A stretch of DNA of 64,000 bases, from positions 62,001 to 126,000 of the forward strand of contig PTFA01000043.1 in assembly GCA_003342895.1 (NCBI GenBank), written 5' to 3'. The DNA comes from Casuarius casuarius (Eukaryota; Chordata; Aves; Casuariiformes; Casuariidae). The position numbers and the translations under genes are program-made. Shown piece by piece: positions 37,420-49,985 of this stretch. Position 1 is the stretch's first letter. The number at the start of each line of letters is the position of its first letter. The notes below the pieces were generated by a model, which was given only the letters and a program-made list of their open reading frames with translations, made no database searches and was not told the origin of the DNA.

Positions 37420-38244
37420 NNNNNNNNNNNNNNNNNNNNNNNNNNNNNNNNNNNNNNNNNNNNNNNNNNNNNNNNNNNNNNNNNNNNNNNNNNNNNNNNN
37501 NNNNNNNNNNNNNNNNNNNNNNNNNNNNNNNNNNNNNNNNNNNNNNNNNNNNNNNNNNNNNNNNNNNNNNNNNNNNNNNNNNNNNNNNNNNNNNNNNNNN
37601 NNNNNNNNNNNNNNNNNNNNNNNNNNNNNNNNNNNNNNNNNNNNNNNNNNNNNNNNNNNNNNNNNNNNNNNNNNNNNNNNNNNNNNNNNNNNNNNNNNNN
37701 NNNNNNNNNNNNNNNNNNNNNNNNNNNNNNNNNNNNNNNNNNNNNNNNNNNNNNNNNNNNNNNNNNNNNNNNNNNNNNNNNNNNNNNNNNNNNNNNNNNN
37801 NNNNNNNNNNNNNNNNNNNNNNNNNNNNNNNNNNNNNNNNNNNNNNNNNNNNNNNNNNNNNNNNNNNNNNNNNNNNNNNNNNNNNNNNNNNNNNNNNNNN
37901 NNNNNNNNNNNNNNNNNNNNNNNNNNNNNNNNNNNNNNNNNNNNNNNNNNNNNNNNNNNNNNNNNNNNNNNNNNNNNNNNNNNNNNNNNNNNNNNNNNNN
38001 NNNNNNNNNNNNNNNNNNNNNNNNNNNNNNNNNNNNNNNNNNNNNNNNNNNNNNNNNNNNNNNNNNNNNNNNNNNNNNNNNNNNNNNNNNNNNNNNNNNN
38101 NNNNNNNNNNNNNNNNNNNNNNNNNNNNNNNNNNNNNNNNNNNNNNNNNNNNNNNNNNNNNNNNNNNNNNNNNNNNNNNNNNNNNNNNNNNNNNNNNNNN
38201 NNNNNNNNNNNNNNNNNNNNNNNNNNNNNNNNNNNNNNNNNNNN
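37420..38244. other. Assembly gap of 825 N
   Basis: A run of N from 37420 to 38244. It begins 46 bases upstream of the GALNT17 ATG and is bordered by GC-rich, CpG-dense sequence, so it probably covers the 5'UTR and core promoter. Long frames that appear to cross it on either strand are artefacts of translating N. Confidence 0.99.
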
Positions 38245-38520
38245 GCCGCTGCCGGCTGCACGGAAAACCCGGCCTGGAGGTCGGCGGCGCGGCACGGCGC
38301 GGGGGGGCCGCGGGAGCGGAGCTGCTCTGCGCGGGTCCTGCCCTGCGCCGGCGGCGGGGCCGTGGGAACCGCGCTGCCGGGGGCCGGGCTGGAGCGGGGG
38401 AGCGGCCCTCGCACCCCCTGCCCGCACCCTCCACCCCCAGAGAGGCCAGCGGAGGCTGTGCCTCGCTCATCGAGGCTTTTCTGCCGCTGCCGGCGCAGGA
38501 AGGCAGCAGCGGTGATGTAG

Positions 38521-41500
38521 GGCTAGCTGTAATTTTAGATTTAAGAAAAATCACATTTGCGGTTCTGTTTCAGAGAAAGTTTCCGCGCTGTATGATTTCA
38601 GCCGCCCTGGAGCCCAGTGCATGGTTTATCCCTGAACTTTGCTCCTGGATCCTCCTGGATGAAAACTCGAGCCTCCTCAGCTGGAAAGGGGAGGGTTCCT
38701 GTCACCCCGGCATTTCAGCACAAGCGGAGTGACCGCTGGGCCTGCACATCCCTCCCCAAATATTCCTCCCGGGAATATTTGTCAGGTCAAAGAAATAGTC
38801 ATCTAGATAGCTAGCAGAGGCAAGATTAGGGGGGGCTTCCAGGGAGAATAAGCAGATTTAGTATAAAACACTGTAAACTAGAATTGAAATCCCAAATTTT
38901 AATGCCAGAGTAGCAAATACCCTCAGCCGAGAGGATGGTTACTGCTGCAGGCGGCCAGCAGACCCATGCGCTTCGAGCTGCATCGGTTTGCCGTGCTTAG
39001 CGCTGATTTTCAGAAGGATTACATGAAAATGGATTAGAAATTTGAGCAATGTTGAGTCACGGCGTTATACAAGGCACTTTTTCAAGATGTAAGAGTATCC
39101 CCCTCTTACCTTCGAGCCACAATTTAAAAAAAGAAAAAAAAAATCAATGCCATTGAAACAAACCTAAAATTGTTTCAAAGGACTGGGAGTCTTAAATTAG
39201 TACTGGTTGTCCCTGAAATCTTTTATGGTTTCTATGTTCAGATCCAGGTTGATAAATGACAGAAAACTGCTACAATCCTAAAGGAAAGAGTTAATAGGCA
39301 CAGTGGTAGTAGTCAACCCTGATATAATGTGGTGCATCATCTCCCTTCCCGTTTCCTAGGCTTTCTATGGGAAAGGTAAAACCCTGAATGGTTGTGGTGA
39401 GATGAAGCTAAAACTACCTTTGAATTTCCTGAAAACCATGAAAGTCCTTTGCCGGAGGTGAGGGGAAGTCTATCGTTACACCTGCTAGTTCGGGGAGTTG
39501 TCTGGGGGGATTTTCAGCCCCATGGCGATAAACAGATTTCAATTTCCAGAGCTGTCAGCTGAGCTTTTTTGTTTTTCTATCAATAAAAGCACTATTAAAA
39601 AAAAAAAAAAAAAGAAGAAAATCTTGTAGAGCTGTTTACCAAAAAGAGAAGCCACGAGGCCTCCAGCTATGAAGACAAAAATATTCTTGCCAACAGGAAA
39701 TTACCTGCTGCTTATTTAAAAGCAGGTTGGTTAGAGAGGGCCTCGTCTGGCAAGTCCCTCGCTGTACACTGCCGCCACTGAAGCAAGCAATGTCGCATTA
39801 GACAGCAATAGCAAGGTCTGCTTTAATTATAAAATCCTAGTAGTATAAGGCTAGATTTAAGAAAGTTTGGCATACAGCTCTTTCATAATATGGCTCTAAG
39901 GCAAAAAATAAACGAAAATCCTTTATTTCTAATTAAAAAAAAAAAAATCTTGAACTATGATCTTGCTAAAATCCCTCCTGCTGGAGTGCAGGGAACCCTG
40001 GCTGGGATTACAAGAGGGTTTGTAAAATAACTTGCTTGACTGAAGTGATTACATTCAAGTTTTGTTTTTGTTTTGTTTTCTTTTCCAGTTTGCTCCCTGG
40101 GACAGATGAATGTGCAAGCTGGGACTGAAGTCTAGGGTTTGAATCGGTTCCTTGTTGAAGAACAAGGAGATATTTTTGTCCTTTTTGTTTCTTCCTATAG
40201 AAAGGAGCAGAATTAAGTCCCCAAACAAAGCAGGTCCTGAGGGAGATGTCCAAAAAGCCACAACCCATCTTATGGTTACGTTACATTGCTGTGACAGTTA
40301 CAGACACCTGGCTGCCTTGAAAGTGCATTGTGCCGGTGAGGAGACCATGGCAGGACAAAATAAACATGTCCGGAAAGCTGTAGGGAAAAAAAGAAAAAAA
40401 CCCATAAATTTTGTTTGGGAAATAGCATGAGTGCTCTCTAAATAATTTAAGATGACACATGCATCCAGCAATTAGCCACACAGCCCTGCTGTCCTATCTG
40501 GGAGAATTAGCTTCAAAAACCTTCCCAGGTGTTTGTTACTGTTACGATTTTTTCAAAAACCTTCCGAGGTGTTTGTTACTGTTGCGATTTTTCTTTACAC
40601 TAAGGTTATAATTGAACATCACCGACTTTGAGGTTCTGCTAGCTGACCACAAATTGCCACTACCTGGAAAGTCCAGCCGAGCCAGTTGCAAAACATCTCC
40701 TTTACAGAGGGGAGAGGTTTTCTTCCGCTGGCCTCCAGCAGATGATGTGCAACCGGGCAAGTCCTTTGCCTCTGCAAAACTCCTAGTATGAAGCAGCATG
40801 AGCCTTTTTCCTGGGCATTGCACGAACTCATCCCCCTCTCCTGCACCACGCTGCAACATCCCATGCTTTGCAGGACTCCTTCCATTGCCTAACTCTTACC
40901 AGCAGTGAGAGTTTTCCCCTAATTTCTCTTACTTGGAGGAAGCTAATCCAGTTTTGCTCAGTCTTCCCAGGACCAATCTTTTCCGCGCCGATGATCAAGA
41001 TTTTTGGAAACTGCTGGAGTCCAAAAACCAAAGAATTAGGACCAATCATTGCGTGCTCTTTAGTTTGTCCTGAGCAGAAGGACAGTATGCTCTGCAAGAG
41101 ACTTAACCAATTTTATCATATTCCCACGTAGCCTAATGACACCTTTCACGAGACTTGCGGTATTATTTACCACTGAACGCTTTTATACCTCCCCTAAGGT
41201 GACATGGGAGAAAGGAACATGCTTGGGATAACTAAAAGCCGTAATGACGAAGTCCACTGAAAGTGGACGCCGACAGGATATGTTATATTAGCTCCAGGAG
41301 ACCAGGAAAGATTAGGCTTTGTGGCACACAAGTCGTGAGAACAGCCTCACATGCACTCCGCAAACCGTTTCATTTGTTCTTCACGACACCAAAAGAGACG
41401 CAGGCAAACTCAGACACCAATGCGAAATGGCATTTTGCCTTAAATGGAAAGAGGTTGCCCAGACCCCACCGTTTAAATCATGGTTTCAACAAGGACTAGG

Positions 41501-44500
41501 TCAACCTCCACTGCAGCTTTTTCTTTTTTCCTCATTCTTCCATTTTCATTACTTTCTTACAAAAGGGACATAAAATATTGTTACAAATGGACAAGAACAA
41601 CAACAAAAGGGTATTTATCATTATTGTGGAGAGAAGGTCAGTTTGCATGTGTAATACACTGCAAAAAATCTGCTTTCGCACAGTACAGGGGGAGTTTCTA
41701 TCAAAAGCTCATATTCTAAGTGTTGGCCAAAATAATTACTTCTCTAGTTCTGTGGGGGGAAGAAATCCATTAAAACATGAATATTCAGTGGATTGATTAA
41801 TGACATAGCAATCCTTTAGCTAAAAGCTCTGCTCCTTAAAATACAATGAACACCAGCTGCTGGTTGCAAGAAGAATTAGAAATAAAAAAATAACTCGGTT
41901 TTGGAGGTTATTTCATCCCAATCACTTTAAAAGTATATTGTGGCAGTATAATGCCATTAAGCATATGGGGCAGATTCTCCTTATGACCTTGGTGTCTTTG
42001 CCACTTGGTAGGAAAAATTGGTTTCAGACTTGGTGGAGACCTGGTTGGCAATGTGTCTTTTCCAAGGGCACAGAGCAAAGCCATGCTGCCCTTGGTGCCC
42101 TCTCCAACCTGCCCTCCAAGCACGGGAGGGAGCAGGCGTGTTGCGATGGGTGCTCAGCACCTAGCAGCGAACTTCTGCATAACACCAGCATAAGAAAGCA
42201 GACCTTTGGGTCTTCTTACAATAAATTCGCTTGACTTGCAGATGTTAGCCTGTGACTTTGAATTACCATGTGAAAACCATGATCTGCGTGAAGAAAAACA
42301 CAAGGATCCAACTTAAAGCAGTGAGATTTCTCCTCAAAAATCCAAGTTCTAGCTGGAGCATTAGCCCAGCACAGCTGGGTTTCTCAGGCTTCAGGTGGTG
42401 CCCAGGAGTTGCCAGGCTTTCTTTTTTTCCTCTCCGGCTTTTGAGACTTCCTGATCATCTTGCTTTAGTCTCGTTTCTCTCACATCTGAAGCCACCACCG
42501 AGAGTCCTCCCCTACCAGGTCAGCTGAATTCAAGCCTCCTTGTTGGCTGCAGAGTCCTTGTTTTTCCTACTGGCGTTTTCCCCACCCAGCAATCTGCTCC
42601 AAAAGGCTGAAAACTTCTGCAAGATGTGCGCGGTGGGCACTCACCTGCTGGCAAAAATTCAGAAACTGCAGGTCCAAAATGACTTGAAGTACAGGGCCCT
42701 TTGGCCATGCAGAACCGTCATCCATACGCTGCATCTGCAATATGCGGTAGTGCTGGCTTTGCAAGGGTCACTAAATTCATTATTGATCATGTGAGGCCCA
42801 ATCTTGTGAACGGAGTAAACACTTGCAAGAAAAGATTTCTTCAGAAGCTAATGTGAAAGCTGATTGTACACTGCCTGCTTTTCCTAGACTCATTTGTGAC
42901 AGTAATTTAAGCATGTATTTAACATCAAGGAGCAAATCTCTATTTCCAGCCTTGAAGCTTTCCTCCGCTATGGGAGCAGCCAATACACAAAAGTAACTTT
43001 CTCTTCAGCTTAATCTTCAAAGTTTGGAAACATATTTAATTCTACATTACAATTACTCCATTCATATTTCATGAATTTTTAAACTCAGGCTGTGATCATG
43101 GACAGCTCAAATTGACACATCAGTGAAATGGAACGAAAAACAAGCAACATATTGTGCTTTTAGCTTGAGATTGCATTATAGCTCCTTCAAGGATACCAAA
43201 AAGAGATCTGTGCAACTGCTGTCAATAAGTATCTTTCACAATCAGCTAAAGTTTCTAGAATGGCTTCAAACCTTGATTCAGTTTAGAAATGAAAGAACCC
43301 ACGCAAAAAAAAAAGCAAGAACATAGCTTAAAGCTTAACTGTTCTTTTGTTTTGCTGCTTTTCCTGCTTATTTCTCTGTATTGTGCGAGATACCCATGTG
43401 GACCATACTATTACAGCATCTATTCATCTCATAGTCCTTCAGAAAATCTCATTTAGGCTGGGGAATACTATTAGTTCTTCACATTACACATGCACACCAA
43501 CAGATGCCTAAATGTCTTTGAAAAATGGGCTCTAAATTCCCAGGGAAATCACCAGATGACAAAAACAACCCAGGCAGGAGCAAACCAAGAGCCTTTAGTA
43601 CAGCGTCTTCAGACATCAATCTGAAGTTAAGGCTAACGCACATAACTGACAGACCTTTCATCAGAGTATCTGTCAGCAGTGCAGTATGTCTATGCCAATG
43701 GAAAGCAGGGGAATCAAACAACCTCATTAAAGCCAATTTGTAATACACCCCTGTTCCCATTAAGATTAACATTGAGGTTTCCTTTCATCTGACTTTCAGA
43801 AGCAAAGTTCTGATAGTGCAAAGGAGCTGTAGATAAGAAGACAGTCTGCTTGGATATAATCAAAACTTCCAAGGCTTAATTTTCTCCCTAGGAGCCTCAT
43901 TCCGCTTCCTCGAGAAGTTTGGCCTCTGTTACAACAGATTCGATCCTAGAAATGGAGTATCCCTTCTCTGATGTTCATTAAGCCCGGCTCTGCGGACTTC
44001 TTAGATACTGCAGCTCATGCTCAAGAATTATTTATCATCCTATACCTTATATTAAGTATTTGACTTACGGCCAAGGAAAAGACCCAAAGCCTTTTCTGAA
44101 CCCAGGGACCCCTCAACATGCAAGATGCTTCGCTCTCCCCTATGCATCCTGCCCCAGCAGGTAAGAGAAATTGGGAGTCCCCCAGAGCCAGGCAGAGGGC
44201 AGCAGCGAGGAGCGGTGGAGGCTGCACTGCAGATGGATCACTCAAGTCTCAGCCACGGTGCAGACACAGATATCAAAGGAAAACTGACACCTGGTTTTCC
44301 TTCCTTATCTAATAGAGCTTTCCATGCATAGATGTCAACGATGCAAAGATTGCCTTCTTAAAGAAAACCCCAAATTACTGTGACTTTTAAAAGCCAGTGT
44401 GCACAAATACATGCTTCTGCAAGCCTTCTTAATGCAATTCCTTTCTAGATAATTAAGATATCTCTTGCATTACATTTGTGCTTAAACTGTGCTACAATTA

Positions 44501-44970
44501 TGCTAGGGCAGCTTTTATCCTGCTGTGATTATGAATGGTGGTTGACCATCTGGAAGTAATACACTATTTTAACCTTAAAAATTTAAACTGCCTAATAAAG
44601 AGATACCGCAAATTGCAATGACTACTTAATAAATGCCAANGTACTGCATCATACTAATTTAATCTCATTGATAGCTATGAATATCCTTGTTACAGAATTT
44701 AAAGACTCTTCTCATAAAAATTTCAAGAGGTCTGCATCCCAGCAAAAATTACTTCAAAGCAGCTCTTAACATTTAGAAACATAAGTAGGTCAAGAAACAG
44801 ATATATATGTTTACACTTTGAATTAAACAACTGAAACCCCACCTGTCATGTAGCCTTTTGTTTTCCTATGGAGGAACCTGTATATTAACTGTGTTTTAGG
44901 AGGAAAAAAAGTGCATGTTTCTGCAATACCTCATGGATAAGTACAACGTGCCATGTTTCCTCATGGGGTT
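38521..44970. other. Upstream intergenic sequence, block 1
   Basis: Lies 5' of GALNT17. No exon of a neighbouring gene is recognised. It contains a 17-base A run (39597-39613), A-rich stretches near 39120 and 39930, and a tandem 40-base duplication listed separately. A single undetermined base lies at 44640. Confidence 0.6.
40512..40591 (+). repeat. Tandem duplication of a 40-base unit
   Basis: Two head-to-tail copies, 40512-40551 and 40552-40591, starting TTCAAAAACCTTCC. They differ at two positions (C to G and A to G). The near identity suggests a recent tandem duplication. Confidence 0.93.
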
Positions 44971-44979
44971 CAGTGAAAG

Positions 44980-45075
44980 GTAGCAGGTAGTGTGAGAAGA
45001 ACCAAACTGGATTTTATTCCAGATCTGCTACTGATTCATTAGGTGTCCCTCAGGCAAGCTACCTGGAGCTGAATT
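44980..45075 (+). repeat. MIR-type SINE remnant
   Basis: The section from GGATTTTATTCCAGATCTGC through ACTGATTCATTAGGTGTCCC to TCAGGCAAGCTACC follows the MIR consensus 'gggttc..ccggctctgccactgac..gctgtgtgaccttgggcaagtcac' with many substitutions. MIR is an old amniote-wide tRNA-derived SINE family, so this is a decayed copy. Confidence 0.6.
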
Positions 45076-47433
45076 TTCGGGATAGCCATGGATCAGATTT
45101 CCAAGCATTCAACTAAGGCTAGATTTTCAAAGCAGCTCCACCTTTAGCATAAATTCCAACATGCTAAGCAGTTCTGAAAAGCTGGTGCCTAAGTGAAATG
45201 AAAGATCTCTGGTAGATCTATCCTCCTGCACAAATACTGCATGTACTCACATTCTCTCCTGCTGCCTTCCTATTTTCAAGGAACCTTGCCAAGCACACCA
45301 AAATCCTTTGCTCAGTAATGCTGCCTGAATATTCCCAGTCACTGGCCTTAGTTAGTCCATGAGATGTGGTCAGCAGACATGCAGAACCCAGCACGGAGAC
45401 TCCTTCCAGCAGCTCTTCTCAGGCAGGTGTCTCCTTTTTATTCCAATTGTTCTCAGCTGGGAAGTCATGCAGGGCAAACTGCTGTCTCCTCCGCTTGTTT
45501 TATGTCTATGTGAAGCTATTCTAAGAGATTTGGGACAATGCAAGCCAGAGGACTGGCCTGTTGAAATCTTGTATCATGCCTTCCAGCTGCAAGAACATGG
45601 GAGGAGGACAGCTAGGTACAGCCCGGCCAGCTCAGCTCAGGCTGGTCACAGGGCAAAGGGGCTTGGAAAGAAAAGTGGATTCCAAGGCTGAGTAAAATCT
45701 ATAACTTGTTCCATCAAATCAAAAACAATGCCCAAAATAAGTTTCAGTTTTCTCTCCAGCTGTGCAAGCAGGATTTGAGCAATTACTTGTCTTCTCTGCC
45801 ACGAGCAGCCGGGGTGGACTGAGGAAGCACAGACCATCCATGCTCCACTGAAACACTGCTCCAACTGCTGCTTGGGATTAGATGAAAACATCTCCACAGG
45901 GCAGGTAGTGTCTGATAAAAAACAGTTGCCATGACTTCTGCCAGTTGATACTTCACAAATACAAACTGCCTTATTTCCCCACATGGTCTAAATACTTACC
46001 AAGATACCTTGAAGCAATTGTTTTTCAGCTTTGAACACTGCTGCTTTTATTTCAGAAGAACGGCCAGAAAGATTTTCTATTTTCTTCCCAACAATAACAA
46101 TTGTTTTGGATGAAAGACAGGACATCTTCGAAGAAGCAGAGAGAGAGAATTATGTCCTAGACCTTGCCTCTGAAACGCACTCCCTGAAGGAAAGTACACC
46201 CCCATCTACGAGTCGGGCCATTGCAGACAGAAGTATTTTTAAAGGAGTAGTTCTTCCTGTGCTGAGCCTATCCAGATCTCTCTGTTGGTCTATGTTATCA
46301 CAGCGCCTAGATGTTTCCCCTTTTCTCCATGGGAAAGGAGAAATAAAGCATAAAGAGAATGAGGGACCACTCAAAGCCACATCCAAAGTTTGCGGTGGAG
46401 CAAAGACACACACGCATTTTGTCAGCCTCAAGCAAGCACCCTCACCACAGAAGCCTTCTGCCTTTTTCTTGCCCTACATTAACCACCCGCGCGGAGAACT
46501 GAAGAAGAGCAATGAATGCAGTCAGAAGGTCTTGCTTTCACGCTGCCTCAGAAAGCGCGCTAAGTGAAGATCAGTGACGGTGACTCAGTGGCTGTCACTC
46601 TCAGTGCTACTGCTACCTCGTGCATGCTCAAAACCTCCTGCCTTACCAGCAACTTAGGCTCAGGGACGAGTTATGCCATTCCTGCTGTTAATGATATTAA
46701 GCCTATACACCTCTAGTAAACTGGTTTTGCATTGCTTTAGAGCTTTTGGCTTGGTTGCTTCCTTATTCACTGCACCTTGCATAGTCAGTATTCCTCGCTG
46801 GCTAACAACCCGCTTGAAAGAACAGGGGACCATCAGATGGAGACACTGCTGCACTTTGTTTTCTTCTTCCCTTAACTACTTTTTTTAGCATTTTAAAGCA
46901 CAACACACTCATGAAAGCTTGTAAAACTCCTCATAAAGTTTACTGTGCCACAGGATTATAGAATACCGCTTCGAACTACAGATGAACGGCTAATCTTGGA
47001 TCTGTCACTAGAAGCACTAATATATTTCAAAAAGCTATTAGCCCTTAAACCAAAAGCAACACAGAATTTGATTTGGGGCAACAGGCTATAAAACACTGAA
47101 ATTGTTCGGCAATTTCATGTAGAAAACCGGTGGAAGAAGCTGCAAGAGCCCTGATATTTATTTTTTCCTGCTATTTAAAGTGTATTTTACATAGTTTCCA
47201 AAATCTCTGTATGAAAACTAGCATTAAGTAAATTTGAAAAGTTGTTGAACACCACCACATGCTTTTTCAGGAAGGAGAACATCATTCATTCTGTTACGCG
47301 AGAAAGCAGGGGAAGGTAGTAAACATATAAAAAATAGCAAGCTATAAATAGCCTTTGCATTTTTATAAGGCATCATATCTTTAAGGAGCTTTAGAACCAT
47401 CAGCACTGAGCATAACCTCCAGATATGAGCAAT

Positions 47434-47605
47434 ATCCATTTTGCGGATGGAAACACTAAAGCACACCTATTAATCCTAAAGGCCCTGGCTGTTTCCGAAG
47501 GGCTTTGTGACAGGAATGACCAGGCCGGCGGGGATGCCGTCACCAGGAAGAGCGAGCGTTTGTGGACTGCGAGGCAGAAATACGACTCGAGACTCTGCCG
47601 TGCAA
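47434..47605 (-). repeat. MIR-type SINE remnant, reverse orientation
   Basis: ATCCATTTTGCGGATGGAAA followed by CACTAAAGCAC matches the complement of the MIR 3' region ('ccattttacagatgaggaaactgaggcac'). Further on, GTCACCAGGAAG and a TGTGGACTGCGAGGCAGAAA segment match the core in the right order. Diverged but ordered similarity on both halves. Confidence 0.55.
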
Positions 47606-49804
47606 AGCCAAAGCCTTAACTTGTTACTCACATGGCCTCCGTAAAAGTCTGGTCTTGCCCTTTCCTCCTGCCAGCAGATGCAGGCTGTGAAACAGAAGGG
47701 AAAAGAGGAGGAGGGTGAATTTTCTGGGAAAGACGATGTGGAGAGAGAAAAATGATTCAGGTGAGGAATGCAAGAGTTACCTCCTCACAAGGTGAAGATA
47801 CCTCGTATCGAATAGTTCATGTGAGGTCATGCTTCAGCTTCAGGGAAGCTCCCCAAAACCCCCAAGGTCCAGAAGACGTGAGCAGAAAGGAAGGCGAGTT
47901 TCTCGCTTCTAGCTGTGTGCTCAAATCCCCTGTTAGAGACGGCAGGGCTGGAAACCTGAAGACCTGATGAAACCAAGCAGCAGACCAGCCCAGTGTGAGT
48001 TTATTTGTGGCATGGACGGTGTCTGTGCATTTTCTGCAGAAGGGATAATGCTCATAGAAAAAACACTTTTGGTATTTCTCTGGAAAACACCTAGTATGCG
48101 CAACAATTTTCTTTTTCTCCTGGAAAAAACATGCTCTCAGAGCTGTATAAGGCAGGGAGGTGGCAGAGCAGTTAGCCGGGGCGTTGCTGCTCTTGTGTTC
48201 CTGCACCTACAAGTGCTGGGGCATAAAACTCACCAGCATAGGGGTGCACCTCTGATTTGTACCAGAGGCTTTGGTGTTTGTTTTATATCAGACACATACA
48301 TGGTATGATGAGTGGATGAATTCCAAAATTTTGTCAAAAACAGGTTTCAGTGAGAAAAAAAATCATACCTTCAGCATCCCTTCACTCACCAGGAGCGTAT
48401 GCAGCATGGAGCTGGCTCATTCTAATGGTGCTGTCACTAGTATTATAAATATTTCAAATAGGAAGTACTTGAGGTGAGAAAGAGAGTTCTGGAAAGAGCA
48501 AAAGGTTGTTATGACCCACAGAGGTCTAGTAAATAAGCAGTAACAAGAGCCACAGGCCTGAGAGACTGAACACAGTCTTACAGCAGCTTTGCAGACTGCT
48601 TTGCTCTCACCGGGAAACATCCTCCCTTTTCCACATTTCAGACCGAAAAGCTATAAGGTTTAGGCTATTCAGAAATACCTTGCACAACTATTCTGGGGTA
48701 GATTCACCAGCATAAGATGATGATGTAAGAAGCTAATATAGGATGTATATTTTTCCTGTTCAGTGTTCTAGTCTTTAAAAACCAAGACAGGGCAAAGGTA
48801 GAAGAGAGATTCTTTGTCGTTCTTGCAGCCATTTCTATCTCTGACTCTTTAAGGCCTCTTCTGCACCAGCTGGGAGTAGAGAAAGGCATGCACATGCAGA
48901 AAAGACGTTCAGAGAACGAGATGCATATGGTGCACTTAAAATGGGCATAGCTCTGAGCACACGTATATTCTGGATTTTCTCTGCTTTGGGGACAAAGCAG
49001 TGGAAATTTGCTTTCAAACCGGGCATCTGTAACTTTAAAGAGAAAAACATGTGTGGATAGATTTTTTTCTTGTTCTCATACAAGTTTATATTAAGTAAAA
49101 ACTGAGTATATCATTTTGGAAATAACATATATGCATAAATTAAAACAGAAAAGCTATTCACTCCGTTTAGCTACTAAGCCATCTGTAGTGGTTCACTATA
49201 GACAAAGGAGGCATCACAGACAGGATCACAAGAAACTATGCAGTAACATAAATTCAAGAGGGTAAAAAATCCACAGAAGTATATGAGCTATCACTTTTCA
49301 GGATTAATAGAGGTGCCACATATGAATTATTTTGGGTTCTGGCTACGGCATTCTTTGAAACAATAAAAATTAAGAAGTTCAGGTCTTAAACTTGCAGGTT
49401 GCTGCTACCTGTTGGAAGGTCTGGTGTCCAGAGCTGTGCGGATGCAGAACGCCCTTTGGTTTCAAGACTTCACATGCAGAAAACTTGCAGAGCCGAGACT
49501 CCTGATGCTTACGCACACCTGGCTCCAAGCCTACAGACCGCCCTACCAAAGGCAACGGCTCCATTCGTTTAGACAAAACCTATCGCACCCATTAAGTGTG
49601 AGGAAAACTGGGATCCCAGAAAAGTTCTGGCTTTGGACTAAAGCTTTAAAATGCTGATGGGGAAACCAGTTACCCGCATTGAATGATTCAGTCAGTAAGA
49701 AAGCACTACGGTCGCTGTATTTAACCCTTTCATTAGTTTGTGAATTGCTTGCAAAGATAAATTTGTTTTGTGTGGATAGTCTCAATAATGCAACAGGATT
49801 CTGA

Positions 49805-49985
49805 GGGCACCCGCTACAGCCTGTTAGTCATCCAGTGGGGTTAAAATTCATTCCTATGCAAAGGGCCAGAATTATAACTCAAACTGCTTATAACTCAAAC
49901 CTATTTGAGCTCTACATTTAAAATCCAATACCGTGCCCCACTGAACTGAATCACGTGAGTAATCAACATGTGCAGTTCCATGTTT
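49805..49985. repeat. Possible old palindromic amniote repeat
   Basis: CCAGTGGGGTTAAAATTC near 49832 and GTGCCCCACTGAACTGAATC near 49933 are partly complementary and resemble the 'cccactgaagtcaatggg' arms of a palindromic interspersed repeat that I recall from reptile and bird DNA. Family not identified. Confidence 0.3.

Larger units (their letters stand above)
36760..38510 (-). promoter_or_regulatory. GALNT17: CpG island over GALNT17 exon 1 and the hidden promoter
   Basis: CpG dinucleotides are frequent from about 36760 to the gap and again from 38245 to about 38510, where the sequence is very GC-rich (repeated GGCGG, GCCGG and CGCGC-type words). Density falls off after about 38520, where AT-rich sequence resumes. 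This is the expected pattern of a CpG-island promoter for a minus-strand gene starting inside or just beyond the gap. The exact transcription start cannot be placed. Confidence 0.75.

Noticed and set aside
37059..38732. Several frames of 393-495 codons on both strands
   Set aside because: They exist only because the 825-base N gap is translated as unknown residues. Only the part at 37136-37373 on the minus strand is a real exon.
46031..46567. 178-codon plus-strand open frame
   Set aside because: No family similarity recognised and an opposing frame overlaps. The MNTAAF start has no promoter-like context.
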